This document shows, piece by piece, positions 8,098 through 16,231 of a stretch of 64,000 bases of DNA; within the stretch, counting starts at the first letter, position 1; every line of letters begins with the position of its first letter. Below the pieces are notes generated by a model. It saw only the letters and a list, made by a program, of their open reading frames with translations, was not told the origin of the DNA and ran no database searches. The position numbers and the translations under genes were made by a program. This DNA comes from Hirschia litorea (lineage in GTDB: Bacteria > Pseudomonadota > Alphaproteobacteria > Caulobacterales > Hyphomonadaceae): contig NZ_JBHTBR010000005.1 of NCBI RefSeq assembly GCF_042665075.1, positions 744,001 through 808,000 of the forward strand, read 5' to 3'.

Positions 8098-9251
8098 TGC
8101 TTGAGTTTGAACCCGACAGAGGGTTTGGCATTTATGTTCATTGGCCTTACTGCGCCAAAATCTGCCCCTATTGTGATTTCAATGTCTATGCAAATAAAGC
8201 AAGAGATATTGAGCCTTTATTGCAGGCGATCTTTGATGACTTAAAGGGCTGGCGCGCCAAAACAGGGCCACGACGACTTGATACCGTTTTCCTTGGAGGC
8301 GGTACGCCTTCGTTATTGCCGCCTGATTCTGTAAATAGGTTATTGGCTCTTATCGGTGATCTATGGGATATAAAGCCTGATATTGAAATCACATTAGAAG
8401 CCAACCCAGATGACTATTTACGCTTTTCTGGGTTTGCAGATACGGGCATAAATCGCCTCTCATTGGGGGTTCAAAGTCTTAGTGATCGAGATTTGAAATT
8501 TTTAGGCCGAAACCATGATGTTGAAATGGCCCATCAAGCTATCCAAGCAGGGCGGCAATGTTTTGACTCACTGTCACTCGATTTCATTTACGCGCTACCA
8601 GACCAGTCCATCGAAGATTGGCGATCGCAATTGAATGAAATTGTAAATCTCGGCGCTGATCATTTGTCATTATATGAACTTACGATTGCGCAAAAAACTG
8701 CTTTTGGAAAAGCTGTTGAACGCGGCGCATGGAAACCTGCAGACGATGATGTTGCCGCAGACTTGTATGAATTGACACAAAGCAGAATGATCCAAGCGGG
8801 CTATCCTGCATATGAAGTATCCAACCATGCAAGAGATGAAAGCCATCATGCAAAGCACAATATCATCTATTGGCGGTCAGGTGATTGGCTAGGCATAGGG
8901 CCAGGTGCCCACGGCAGGGTAACAAGCGACAACCAGAGAGTAGAAACCATCGCAGCACGTCGCCCGCAGGACTATATCAGGCAGGTAGCAGACACAGGGC
9001 AGGGTGTAGATCATTCGCAGACTTTATCCATTGAAGACGTCGCTAATGAGCGTCTCATGATGGGGATGAGAATGGTGTCAGGTATGGCACGCTCAGACTA
9101 TGAAAGTCTCAATGGACGCTCTATTTCTCAGCACGTGTTGGAAGAATTGAAAAGTGCACAACTTATTGAATTTAATGATAATAATATCAAGCTGACATCA
9201 CAAGGTCGGCTATTAGCTGATCATATATGTACGCGGCTTATTCTTGAATAA
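8097..9251 (+). CDS. hemW: Radical SAM heme chaperone HemW
   Basis: HemW (384 aa) is a radical-SAM family protein that binds heme and delivers it to haemoproteins; it was formerly annotated as oxygen-independent coproporphyrinogen oxidase. The cluster motif is C-x3-C-x2-C within HWPYCAKICPYCDFNVY, followed by FLGGGTPSLLPP for SAM binding and GVQSLSDRDLKFLGR. A HemN_C-like domain with GIGPGAHG is present. It starts at the TAATG overlap with rdgB, as in many alphaproteobacteria. The chaperone-type CxxxCxxC without the fourth HemN Cys favours HemW over HemN. Confidence 0.93.
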   Translation: MLEFEPDRGFGIYVHWPYCAKICPYCDFNVYANKARDIEPLLQAIFDDLKGWRAKTGPRRLDTVFLGGGTPSLLPPDSVNRLLALIGDLWDIKPDIEITLEANPDDYLRFSGFADTGINRLSLGVQSLSDRDLKFLGRNHDVEMAHQAIQAGRQCFDSLSLDFIYALPDQSIEDWRSQLNEIVNLGADHLSLYELTIAQKTAFGKAVERGAWKPADDDVAADLYELTQSRMIQAGYPAYEVSNHARDESHHAKHNIIYWRSGDWLGIGPGAHGRVTSDNQRVETIAARRPQDYIRQVADTGQGVDHSQTLSIEDVANERLMMGMRMVSGMARSDYESLNGRSISQHVLEELKSAQLIEFNDNNIKLTSQGRLLADHICTRLILE

Positions 9252-9285
9252 AAAAGGCTGCATAAGATGTCTATGCAGCCTTTTT
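9251..9285. terminator. Convergent rho-independent terminator between hemW and lpoA
   Basis: A perfect 14-bp stem (AAAAAGGCTGCATA at 9251-9264; its complement at 9272-9285) surrounds a 7-nt loop, with an A-tract and a T-tract at the ends. It serves both hemW (plus) and the lpoA-like gene (minus). Confidence 0.92.
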
Positions 9286-9305
9286 CTATTTTATGTGCCC
9301 GCTGT

Positions 9306-10661
9306 TTAGAACCCGTCCGGTGAAAATGTAGATAACCCCGGTTCTATCACATTCACATTGCCGCGTCCGGTCACTTGTAGCACTGATAAACCCCGCTCAA
9401 TCGTCCCATCGGACCGGAAACGGAATAGACCATTTGTACCTAAAAACCCGTCGCGACGTTCTAATGAGGCGCGGTTCATTGAGTTTTCGCTCAACATCAT
9501 GAGCGTCATCAAAGTTGCATCATACCCCAATGTGGACATGCTTGTAGGCTCATCACCGTTAATTTGTTTATAAATATCAGTGTATTGTCCAATAGTAGTA
9601 GGGTTTGGTGCAGCAAATACTCCGCCTTCCAAAGATGGTTCCCGCCAAACATCTGGTGTGTTCCACAGACCTGTACCTAAGATTTTTACGCTTTTAATAT
9701 TCACATCATAATAGGGTAAAAGCGGCGCAACTGCCCGTAGGCGCGTACCTTGTTCAGGGATTAATACTGCAACCTTGCCCGGAGCGTATTTATCTGCTTC
9801 CTTCACTGCCGTTGCTAAACGCTGAGCTGCGCCTGTTGGGGAAGGTTCACTTGGGCTGTAAAGCTCTGATTTTATTACACTTGCATTGCGTAAATTCGCT
9901 TCATATCGAAGTGCTGCCTCAACCTTATATCCATATGTGTTGGCAGGTCCAAACATCGCAAATTGTGTCACACCATTGAGTGTTGCCCAGTCTACTATAC
10001 GTGCAACTTCTTCTTCCAAGGGAAGCGATACAAGATAAACACCATTACCTGCCACTGTGCGGTCTGTTGAAAAGGCAAGGACAGGAATGTTATTTGGTGC
10101 AGCTACCTCGTTCACTACAGCGACATTTTGAGAAAACAATGGACCAATAAAAGCATCAGCGCCTTGTCTAAGGGCTTCTATGGCAACGTCTCGTGATTTC
10201 GATTGGATGCCGCCTGTATCTTTTGGAAGTAAGATAACGTCTTTAATTCCAGCCTGAAAAAGTGCCATTTCTGCACCCGCAAGAATGCTCTCTGCTTGTT
10301 TTCTAACTGCTGCACTTGAGCTAGATAGGGGAAGCAAGATTGCAATTTCTCTTATGTTTTCAAAACCTTTAGGGTCGCTCCCTTGCATGTGGCGAGGGAT
10401 AATGCTTGCTGCTGGTGTCTGCGCTTGGGTCTGTTTATTCTCAACAGTTTCTTTTGGTTCTTCTTTAGGCTTTGGAGGCTCGGGTCTATCGGGGCGGGTT
10501 GATTCAGGACGTTCATCGCCGCGATAGATCGGTGTAGAAGGACGCGGATCAGTGGTGGCGCATCCCGCCAGCAATGATAGAGTAAGGCCTAGCGCCGCAA
10601 GCGATTGACCGCTAAAGGCGAATAAGCGTTTTTTATCCTTAGCATTGGGCAGTGATGTCAT
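9306..10661 (-). CDS. Penicillin-binding protein activator (LpoA-type lipoprotein)
   Basis: This is a secreted lipoprotein of about 451 aa: a lipobox-type signal (LSLLAGC) is followed by a Pro/Glu-rich linker (about 40-90). The rest is a type I periplasmic-binding fold, starting IAILLPLSSSSAAVRKQAESI, typical of the LpoA/YraM family that stimulates PBP transpeptidation from the outer membrane. The neighbours rsmI and yraN are also next to lpoA in gammaproteobacteria, which supports the call. The start is set at the ATG at 10661, with GGAG 10 nt upstream; the frame is open further upstream but the lipoprotein signal fits this start. The start region overlaps the start of rsmI on the other strand. 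Confidence 0.82.
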   Translation of the reverse strand: MTSLPNAKDKKRLFAFSGQSLAALGLTLSLLAGCATTDPRPSTPIYRGDERPESTRPDRPEPPKPKEEPKETVENKQTQAQTPAASIIPRHMQGSDPKGFENIREIAILLPLSSSSAAVRKQAESILAGAEMALFQAGIKDVILLPKDTGGIQSKSRDVAIEALRQGADAFIGPLFSQNVAVVNEVAAPNNIPVLAFSTDRTVAGNGVYLVSLPLEEEVARIVDWATLNGVTQFAMFGPANTYGYKVEAALRYEANLRNASVIKSELYSPSEPSPTGAAQRLATAVKEADKYAPGKVAVLIPEQGTRLRAVAPLLPYYDVNIKSVKILGTGLWNTPDVWREPSLEGGVFAAPNPTTIGQYTDIYKQINGDEPTSMSTLGYDATLMTLMMLSENSMNRASLERRDGFLGTNGLFRFRSDGTIERGLSVLQVTGRGNVNVIEPGLSTFSPDGF

Positions 10662-11665
10662 CTTCAAACTTCTCCAGCGGCCATGAGGGCGCAAATTCAA
10701 TCCCCGACATATCAAAGTCAGATATTTCTGACTCTGAACTTGTCGGAGACACTAATCCCGACGATGGTTCAAAACAAGCACAACATGCTGCTGTTAACCG
10801 TATGATTCGTCCAAATCCAGACCTTAATGCGGGTCTGTATATCGTCGCAACGCCTATCGGCAATTTAAGAGACATAACTTTACGCGCTTTGGATGTATTG
10901 GCCTCGGCTGATTTAGTGTTGGCAGAAGACACCCGTGTTGCAGCAAAGTTAATGCATGCATATGGTTTAATCCCAGAGCTACGCCCTTATCACGACCATA
11001 ATGGGGCAATATCGCGGCCTAGAATTCTACGTGAACTAGCAAAGGGGCATCGCATAGCGTTAATTTCTGATGCTGGTACTCCACTTGTATCTGACCCTGG
11101 GTATAAACTTGCGCGTGAAGCTATTGAGGCGGGCCACTATGTCACTGCCTTGCCAGGAGCTTCTGCACCTCTTGCAGCTTTGACAATTTCTGGTCTGCCG
11201 TCCAACAGTTTTCTTTTTGCAGGCTTTCCACCACCCAAGCAGACCTCTCGCCTGAAATTTTTAGATAAATACAAAGCATTAGATACGACGCTGATCTTCT
11301 TTGAGGGGCCGTCACGTTTAGCTAAAAGTTTAAATGACATGGCCCAAGTGTTTGGAAACCGAGACGCGGTGCTGGCCCGTGAATTGACAAAACGGTTTGA
11401 AGAAGCGCGTAGACTGCCACTGACCGACCTTGCAAAAGCGATAGAAGAAGAAGGCCCCCCTAAAGGAGAATTAGTCGTTTTAGTTGGTCCCCCAAACTCT
11501 GATGAGAATATAAGTGAAGAGGATTTGGATGTCGCTATTCAAGACGCACTTGCTACAATGTCAGTAAAGCAGGCTTCTTCTGAAGTTGCCGAGAAATTTG
11601 GTTTAAAGAAACGTGATGTCTATGCTCGTGCTCAAATGTTAAAGGATGAAGCATCGGGCAAATAG
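10655..11665 (+). CDS. rsmI: 16S rRNA (cytidine(1402)-2'-O)-methyltransferase RsmI
   Basis: RsmI 2'-O-methylates C1402 of 16S rRNA using SAM. The tetrapyrrole-methylase fold is plain: GLYIVATPIGNLRDITLRAL at its start, AEDTR, LISDAGTPLVSDPGYKL and ALPGASAPLAALTISGLP. The body from the ATG at 10802 is a normal size. From 10655 it carries an extra 49-residue low-complexity, Ser/Asp-rich leader, and neither start has a convincing ribosome site. If 10655 is used, it overlaps the divergent lpoA start by 7 bp; starting at 10802 would leave about 140 bp for promoters. The downstream yraN gene is only 14 bp away. Confidence 0.93.
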   Translation: MSSSNFSSGHEGANSIPDISKSDISDSELVGDTNPDDGSKQAQHAAVNRMIRPNPDLNAGLYIVATPIGNLRDITLRALDVLASADLVLAEDTRVAAKLMHAYGLIPELRPYHDHNGAISRPRILRELAKGHRIALISDAGTPLVSDPGYKLAREAIEAGHYVTALPGASAPLAALTISGLPSNSFLFAGFPPPKQTSRLKFLDKYKALDTTLIFFEGPSRLAKSLNDMAQVFGNRDAVLARELTKRFEEARRLPLTDLAKAIEEEGPPKGELVVLVGPPNSDENISEEDLDVAIQDALATMSVKQASSEVAEKFGLKKRDVYARAQMLKDEASGK

Positions 11666-11679
11666 AGTCTGGGGGGGAA

Positions 11680-12054
11680 ATGAAGACGCGCAATAAAGAT
11701 ACCTCTCGTCAAAAACGGGAAACGAAAGGACGCCGCGCGGAGCTTTTAGCGTCTCTATTTTTAATGATTAAAGGCTATCAAATTCTAGCCCATCGCGTTC
11801 GGATGCATTCAGGTGAAATAGATATTATCGCAAAAAAGGGAGCGCTTATTGCCTTTATTGAAGTGAAGGCACGTAAATCTATTGAGCGTGGTCAACACGC
11901 TGTGACGGATCGATCTTGGCGCCGCATTGCGCGTACTGCAGAAATATGGATGTCGCATAAGCCAAATTTTTCAAAGTGTGACTGGCGATATGATTTGCTT
12001 GTTATCGCGCCGTTTGCTCTGCCTAAGCATTTTCAAGACTATTGGCGGCTATAA
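11680..12054 (+). CDS. YraN family (UPF0102) nuclease-fold protein
   Basis: The product is a 124-aa member of UPF0102. The restriction-endonuclease-like core is visible as GRRAELLASLFLMIKGYQIL, then SGEIDIIAKKGALIAFIEVKAR (D, then E-x-K), consistent with a predicted but unproven nuclease. It follows rsmI with a 14-bp gap and a run of seven G serving as its ribosome site, so it should be co-transcribed with it. The rsmI-yraN pairing is widely conserved. The biological role is not established. Confidence 0.88.
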   Translation: MKTRNKDTSRQKRETKGRRAELLASLFLMIKGYQILAHRVRMHSGEIDIIAKKGALIAFIEVKARKSIERGQHAVTDRSWRRIARTAEIWMSHKPNFSKCDWRYDLLVIAPFALPKHFQDYWRL

Positions 12055-12243
12055 AAAACATTGATTGAGAATATATACGAAATTTTGACATGTTTTGTTG
12101 ATTAGATGTCCCTAAATAGAGTTTGCGCTTTGAGCTTAATCACACCGTAACTCAGTATTTTTATCTTTATTTCATGGTTAAATCGCTATCCTGCTAAGGT
12201 AGATTGAATAACTGAACCAATGAGAGTCTTTAGGAGCCATCCA

Positions 12244-13167
12244 ATGAAAATCCGCACCTTTGCAATCGCTCTGTTGGCCCCTTGTATGATTGGCGCACTA
12301 ACTGGGTGTGCAGTCGTTCAGGAAAAGACGTTTGGTGAGAGCTTAGATGAGGCTTCTGCTGCAAGCCAAATTAAGAGCCAATTACTTGCTCGATCACCAG
12401 GACGTTTTATGCAGGTTGATGTTGAGGTAACATCGAGATTGGTTCTTTTAACCGGACGTGTTGAGACTGAAGAAGATAAGGTTGAAGCCGATCAAATTGC
12501 GTGGGGTGTGCGCACGATTGATGAGGTGGCAAACGAAATTGAAGTGATGCCTAAGACATCGCTGCTCAAAAATGTGAATGATGAATGGATCACCGCAAAA
12601 GTTCGCTCGCGCCTTGTTGGTGATGCTGAGATTAAGAGCGTCAACTACAATATTGAGACGTTCAACGGCGTTGTTTATCTGCTTGGTTTTGCGCGAAACC
12701 AAACCGAACTAAAACGTGCCGCAGAACATGCGAGTCTTATCAAAGGCGTTGAACGAGTGGTGTCATATGTAAAAATGCGTGACCGTTCTACTCCACCAAA
12801 TTATGAAGTAAAGACTGGTCCTACGGTTGCTAATGGTACGCCACTTGGACGTACAAGCGTCGTGCAACAGCCGCAGCCACAGCCACAATATCAAGCGCCT
12901 TATTCCGCGCAGCCCCAAGGGGGACAAGTTGGGTATATTGACCCCAACCCACCGAGAGATTTAGGTGGTTATGATGATACTGGGCTTTATGGTGGTGCGA
13001 ATACACCGCTTCCAAACCAAAACCAGCCATACTCGGACCCACAACAACCTGCCGCTCAATATGATGCGGATGGTTATTTGATTGTTCCAAATGAGCCAAA
13101 TAACCCTTCATCAGGTTATTCTGACCCCTATGCGGACCCTTTTGGTGATAACGCCTCTTCTAAATAG
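12244..13167 (+). CDS. BON-domain lipoprotein
   Basis: The 307-aa product begins with a lipoprotein signal (MKIRTFAIALLAPCMIGALT then GC). Two BON domains follow: about 35-105 (IKSQLLARSPGRFMQVDVEV, LTGRVETEEDK) and 110-185 (ITAKVRSRLVGDAEIKSVNY, VYLLGFA). This resembles the OsmY/DolP group that binds outer-membrane phospholipids. The remaining ~120 residues are a Pro/Gln/Tyr/Asn-rich disordered tail, a size not found in DolP. GGAG lies 8 nt before the ATG at 12244; the earlier in-frame ATG at 12220 lacks one. It probably supports envelope integrity, by homology only. Confidence 0.85.
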   Translation: MKIRTFAIALLAPCMIGALTGCAVVQEKTFGESLDEASAASQIKSQLLARSPGRFMQVDVEVTSRLVLLTGRVETEEDKVEADQIAWGVRTIDEVANEIEVMPKTSLLKNVNDEWITAKVRSRLVGDAEIKSVNYNIETFNGVVYLLGFARNQTELKRAAEHASLIKGVERVVSYVKMRDRSTPPNYEVKTGPTVANGTPLGRTSVVQQPQPQPQYQAPYSAQPQGGQVGYIDPNPPRDLGGYDDTGLYGGANTPLPNQNQPYSDPQQPAAQYDADGYLIVPNEPNNPSSGYSDPYADPFGDNASSK

Positions 13168-13257
13168 AAGAATACCGCCTATCTTGTAGGCAATAGACTT
13201 ATTGTCGGTGCTTGGCGCTGATATCCCCATATTGCTTGCTGGAGGCTCGCGCCCACT

Positions 13258-14202
13258 ATGAAAATTGCTGTTCAAATGGACCCATTGGAAAATGTAAATC
13301 CAGCGGGTGACACAACTTTTGCCATGATTGAAGAAGCACAAGCGCGTGGCTTTAAGTTATGGGTCTATAGTGTTGATGATTTATATTATGATGCGGGCGA
13401 AGTGAAAGCATGGGCGCGCCCGGCAAAGGTTTTCCGGAGAGATGAGGGACATTGTGAGTTAGGTGAGCGCGAATTATTAGATATGCGTGCAGATGTGGAT
13501 GTCGTGCTTATGCGTCAGGATCCACCTTTTCACATGGGATATTTGACGGGTGCCCATTTATTAGAATTAATTCAACCAGATACTCTTGTCGTGAATGATC
13601 CTGGTTGGGTACGTTCTAGTCCAGAAAAAGTATTTCCGCTTGAGTATCCAGAGCTTCAACCTCCAACGATGATTAGTCGCTCGCTTGAGGCGATTAAGGC
13701 TTTCCGTAAAAAGCACAAGGATATTGTTCTCAAGCCATTATATGGGCATGGTGGTGCATCCGTTGTTCGCATTAAGCCGGACGATGGAAACTTTGAAGCG
13801 CTTGTGGAAATGTTTCAAGAAAAAGCGCCTGAACCCTTTATTGCTCAAGCATTTTTGCCTGATGTGAGTGCGGGAGATAAGCGTATTATTCTTGTTGAAG
13901 GTGAGCCTTGTGGTGCGATTAATCGCATGCCACCAGAGGGAGCCATTCGCTCAAATTTAGTCGTAGGTGGGACAGCCAAAGGATCTGAATTAACGGCACG
14001 TGAATTGGAAATCTGTGCCACGATTGGTCCTGAATTAAAGAAACGTGGCCTCATATTTGTAGGTATTGATGTGATTGGCGGCTATCTCACAGAGGTGAAT
14101 GTAACCTCTCCAACTGGGGCGCAAGCGATTAAGAAACTTACTGGCATCGACCCGGTTGGTCGTATGTGGGATGTTATTCAGGCTAAGTTCAAAAATAAGT
14201 GA
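13258..14202 (+). CDS. gshB: Glutathione synthetase
   Basis: GshB (314 aa) is an ATP-grasp enzyme that joins gamma-glutamylcysteine to glycine. It begins MKIAVQMDPLENVNPAGDTT, the classic GshB start. It has RQDPPFHMGYLTGAHLLE in the N-terminal domain, IVLKPLYGHGGASVVRI for ATP, and GAINRMPPEGAIRSNLVVGG with EVNVTSPTG for glutathione and metal binding. Length is normal. It is monocistronic in appearance, with the ATG preceded by GGAGGCTCGCGCCCACT (ribosome site GGAGG). Confidence 0.97.
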   Translation: MKIAVQMDPLENVNPAGDTTFAMIEEAQARGFKLWVYSVDDLYYDAGEVKAWARPAKVFRRDEGHCELGERELLDMRADVDVVLMRQDPPFHMGYLTGAHLLELIQPDTLVVNDPGWVRSSPEKVFPLEYPELQPPTMISRSLEAIKAFRKKHKDIVLKPLYGHGGASVVRIKPDDGNFEALVEMFQEKAPEPFIAQAFLPDVSAGDKRIILVEGEPCGAINRMPPEGAIRSNLVVGGTAKGSELTARELEICATIGPELKKRGLIFVGIDVIGGYLTEVNVTSPTGAQAIKKLTGIDPVGRMWDVIQAKFKNK

Positions 14203-14208
14203 TAGTTT

Positions 14209-14248
14209 TATTCCAATATTGACATGATGCCCGTACAGGGCTGGAATA
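14209..14248 (+). terminator. Possible terminator or structured 3' end after gshB
   Basis: A GCCC-GTACA-GGGC hairpin (14229-14241) is followed directly by TGGAATA (14242-14248), which is complementary to TATTCCA at 14209-14215. There is no long T-run, so this may be a structured 3' end and not a true intrinsic terminator. Confidence 0.3.
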
Positions 14249-14305
14249 TAAATGATTGCGATGTGTTATTGCTTGTATATGTAGACTTTGAAGGAAGAGA
14301 TCGAA

Positions 14306-14626
14306 ATGAAGAAAGTTTCTTATAGCCTTATTTTAGGTGCCTTTCTGGCGATGGGTTCTACAGCATGTGCGGCTGAAAAAGATGAAAACCCTCCTGCGGA
14401 AACACAAGAAGCAGCACCAAAAACATCAGGTTTTAATTTTTCAATCCCGGGTGATGATAGTGCTGCAAAAAAAGCAAGTGGCTTTAACTTTAGTGATCCC
14501 AATGAAGTAGAAGCAGGAAAAACGGCTTTAGGCCGTGTGGACATTCCAGTTGATGACACATCCAAAATCGAAACTTTTGAGCCTGAGATTCAAATCCCAG
14601 AAGGCAATGATGCAACTCTAGACTAG
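14306..14626 (+). CDS. Small putative lipoprotein, unknown function
   Basis: This 106-aa protein has a signal peptide ending in a lipobox-like ...MGSTAC (Cys near residue 22). The mature part is acidic, low-complexity and without recognised domains. It contains the six-residue motif SGFNFS twice, followed by IPGDDS or DPNEVE, suggesting two short repeats. I do not recognise the family. The ATG at 14306 follows AAGGAAGAGATCGAA; the longer frame adds MKEEIE without a better site. It sits alone between gshB and comM. Confidence 0.6.
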   Translation: MKKVSYSLILGAFLAMGSTACAAEKDENPPAETQEAAPKTSGFNFSIPGDDSAAKKASGFNFSDPNEVEAGKTALGRVDIPVDDTSKIETFEPEIQIPEGNDATLD

Positions 14627-15603
14627 CATTACTTAAATTTGTTCTTCATATGTTCTAAAAAATGTGATATCCACAATCAGAACATGTGGGGGATATCATG
14701 GTTAGTCGTATAACAACGTTCGCGTTTGAAGGGGTCACAGCAAACCCTGTTGATGTTCAAGTTCAGCTTTCTAGCGGACAAGTGCATTTTGCTATCGTGG
14801 GATTAGCAGATAAAGCCGTTGCTGAAAGTCGAGAGCGGGTGAGTGCAGCTTTTGCCTCCCTTGGCCTTTCAATGCCTCCCAAAAGAATTGTTGTGAATCT
14901 AGCACCGGCCGATCTTCCCAAAGAAGGCAGTCATTATGATCTCGCAATCGCCTTAGCACTTCTGCAGGCTATTGGAGTTTTAGCTTCAGATGCTCTTGAT
15001 GGTATGGCTGCTATTGGTGAGCTTTCGTTAGATGGAAATATAGCGACAATTCCAGGTGCACTTCCAGCCTCTATGGGTGCCGAAGCGTTGGGTAAAACAC
15101 TGATATGCCCAAAAGATTGCGGGCCAGAAGCTGCGTGGTCTGGAGGCCATGTTCTACCAGCCAAAAGTTTGATGGAATTAATATCTCACTTTAAAGGCAA
15201 CCAACAAATCATCAGCGCTAAACCTGGCGAACTCACGGAGATTGAAACAGTCCCCGACCTTAAGGATGTCAAAGGGCAAGAAGGTGCAAAGCGTGCCTTA
15301 GAGATAGCGGCAGCAGGCGGCCACAACCTCCTTATGATGGGGCCACCAGGTTCAGGCAAATCCATGCTAGCACAACGACTGGCAGGTATTTTACCGCCTC
15401 TTTCTGCGCATGAATTATTAGAAGTGAGTCAAATTCAATCAATTGCCGGTGCGTTGGAAAAAGGTCAATTATCGCGTGTGCGCCCCTTTAGAGGACCACA
15501 TCATTCAGCAAGTATGGCGGCTATGGTTGGGGGCGGTATCAAAGCACGGCCTGGCGAGGTTTCTTTAGCGCATCACGGTGTGTTATTTTTAGATGAATTG
15601 CCC

Positions 15604-15611
15604 GAATTTTC
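15604..15611 (+). repeat. Target-site duplication, left copy (GAATTTTC)
   Basis: The 8-bp sequence GAATTTTC occurs here immediately outside the left inverted repeat and again at 19595-19602 immediately outside the right one. Eight bp is the duplication length known for the IS1595 family. Confidence 0.95.
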
Positions 15612-15635
15612 CGGTATTATGGCGCAAACTCACCA
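15612..15635 (+). repeat. Left terminal inverted repeat of the IS1595 element
   Basis: The end begins CGGTATTATGGCGC and is the exact reverse complement of 19571-19594 over 24 bp. Confidence 0.95.
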
Positions 15636-15649
15636 AATATAATGCTATA

Positions 15650-15666
15650 CATCATCGATTATGATG
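15650..15666. promoter_or_regulatory. 17-bp dyad, transposon copy 1 (putative operator)
   Basis: CATCAT-CGATT-ATGATG is a perfect 6-bp dyad with a 5-nt spacer, lying just upstream of the 153-aa gene's start. Related 17-mers occur at 18242-18258 and 19559-19575 (each 14/17 identical to this one). They could be sites for the DUF6471 protein or for the transposase. Confidence 0.5.
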
Positions 15667-15679
15667 TTATACTGAGGTG

Positions 15680-16141
15680 ATGAAACTAAATGAAGAATAT
15701 GAGCGCCCCAACACTGTTGCGGGTCTGAAAGCTAAACGCGATGAGCTAGGCGCTCTTCGTGAAAAGTTCCGCACTGAAATCAAGAAGATTACAGTAGACA
15801 TTGACCACATTGACGCATCAATCAGGCTCTTTGATCCTGAAGCGGACAATTACAAAATAAGACCCTATGTAGTGAAGCATAGGGCTGAGAAAGGAAGTGT
15901 AAAACGGTTTGTGCTTAATTCTCTACGGACATCCGAAACATCATTAACATCTCGCCAAATCACTGAGCTTTGGGCAGCTGATAGAGGATTAGACGCGGAC
16001 GAGGCAACCCTAATAACTATAAGGAAACGTACTAGCGCTTGTATCAATACTTGTGTGAAGCAGGGTCTAGTAAGGCAAGACGGCATGACTACTGATCATG
16101 ACGCTTACGGGCCTTACAAGCGGTGGAGGATTGCGAAGTAA
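15680..16141 (+). CDS. Transposon passenger, unknown 153-aa protein
   Basis: I do not recognise a family. Residues about 10-50 (VAGLKAKRDELGALREKFRT onwards) form a likely coiled coil. The second half (LTSRQITELWAADRGLDADE, then RKRTSACINTCVKQGLVRQD) looks like a winged-helix fold ending in KRWRIAK. That would suit a DNA-binding or regulatory role, possibly an antitoxin or transposition helper, but this is inference. It is the first gene inside the left end of the element, transcribed inward from a 17-bp dyad about 14 bp upstream of its ATG. The ATG at 15680 overlaps a weak GAGGTG ribosome site. Confidence 0.6.
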   Translation: MKLNEEYERPNTVAGLKAKRDELGALREKFRTEIKKITVDIDHIDASIRLFDPEADNYKIRPYVVKHRAEKGSVKRFVLNSLRTSETSLTSRQITELWAADRGLDADEATLITIRKRTSACINTCVKQGLVRQDGMTTDHDAYGPYKRWRIAK

Positions 16142-16231
16142 ATTCCTAACTAATCCATGACTCGACATATTATTGAAAATACTGCAACTTTTGGTCGCTG
16201 ATGTTATTGATTATTCTGCGGCCAATATTTT

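Larger units (their letters stand above)
14698..15642 (+). pseudogene. comM: comM (YifB/Mg-chelatase-like ATPase), 5' part, split by transposon
   Basis: ComM is a hexameric AAA+ helicase that drives branch migration of incoming DNA during natural transformation. This part begins MVSRITTFAFEGVTANPVDV and holds the ChlI-like N-domain, the Walker A GPPGSGKS and the Walker B VLFLDELPEF. Host sequence ends at 15611; the last codons to 15642 come from the transposon's left end and terminate the frame at 314 aa. Deleting 15612-19602 restores the frame as DELPEFSSQVLDSLRQPLE, giving a normal 512-aa ComM. The truncated product keeps the Walker motifs but loses the sensor and C-terminal parts, so it is almost certainly inactive. 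GGGGGAT precedes the ATG. Confidence 0.95.

Noticed and set aside
11671..11677. Poly-G before yraN as a regulatory repeat
   Set aside because: It serves adequately as a ribosome binding site and nothing else points to control.
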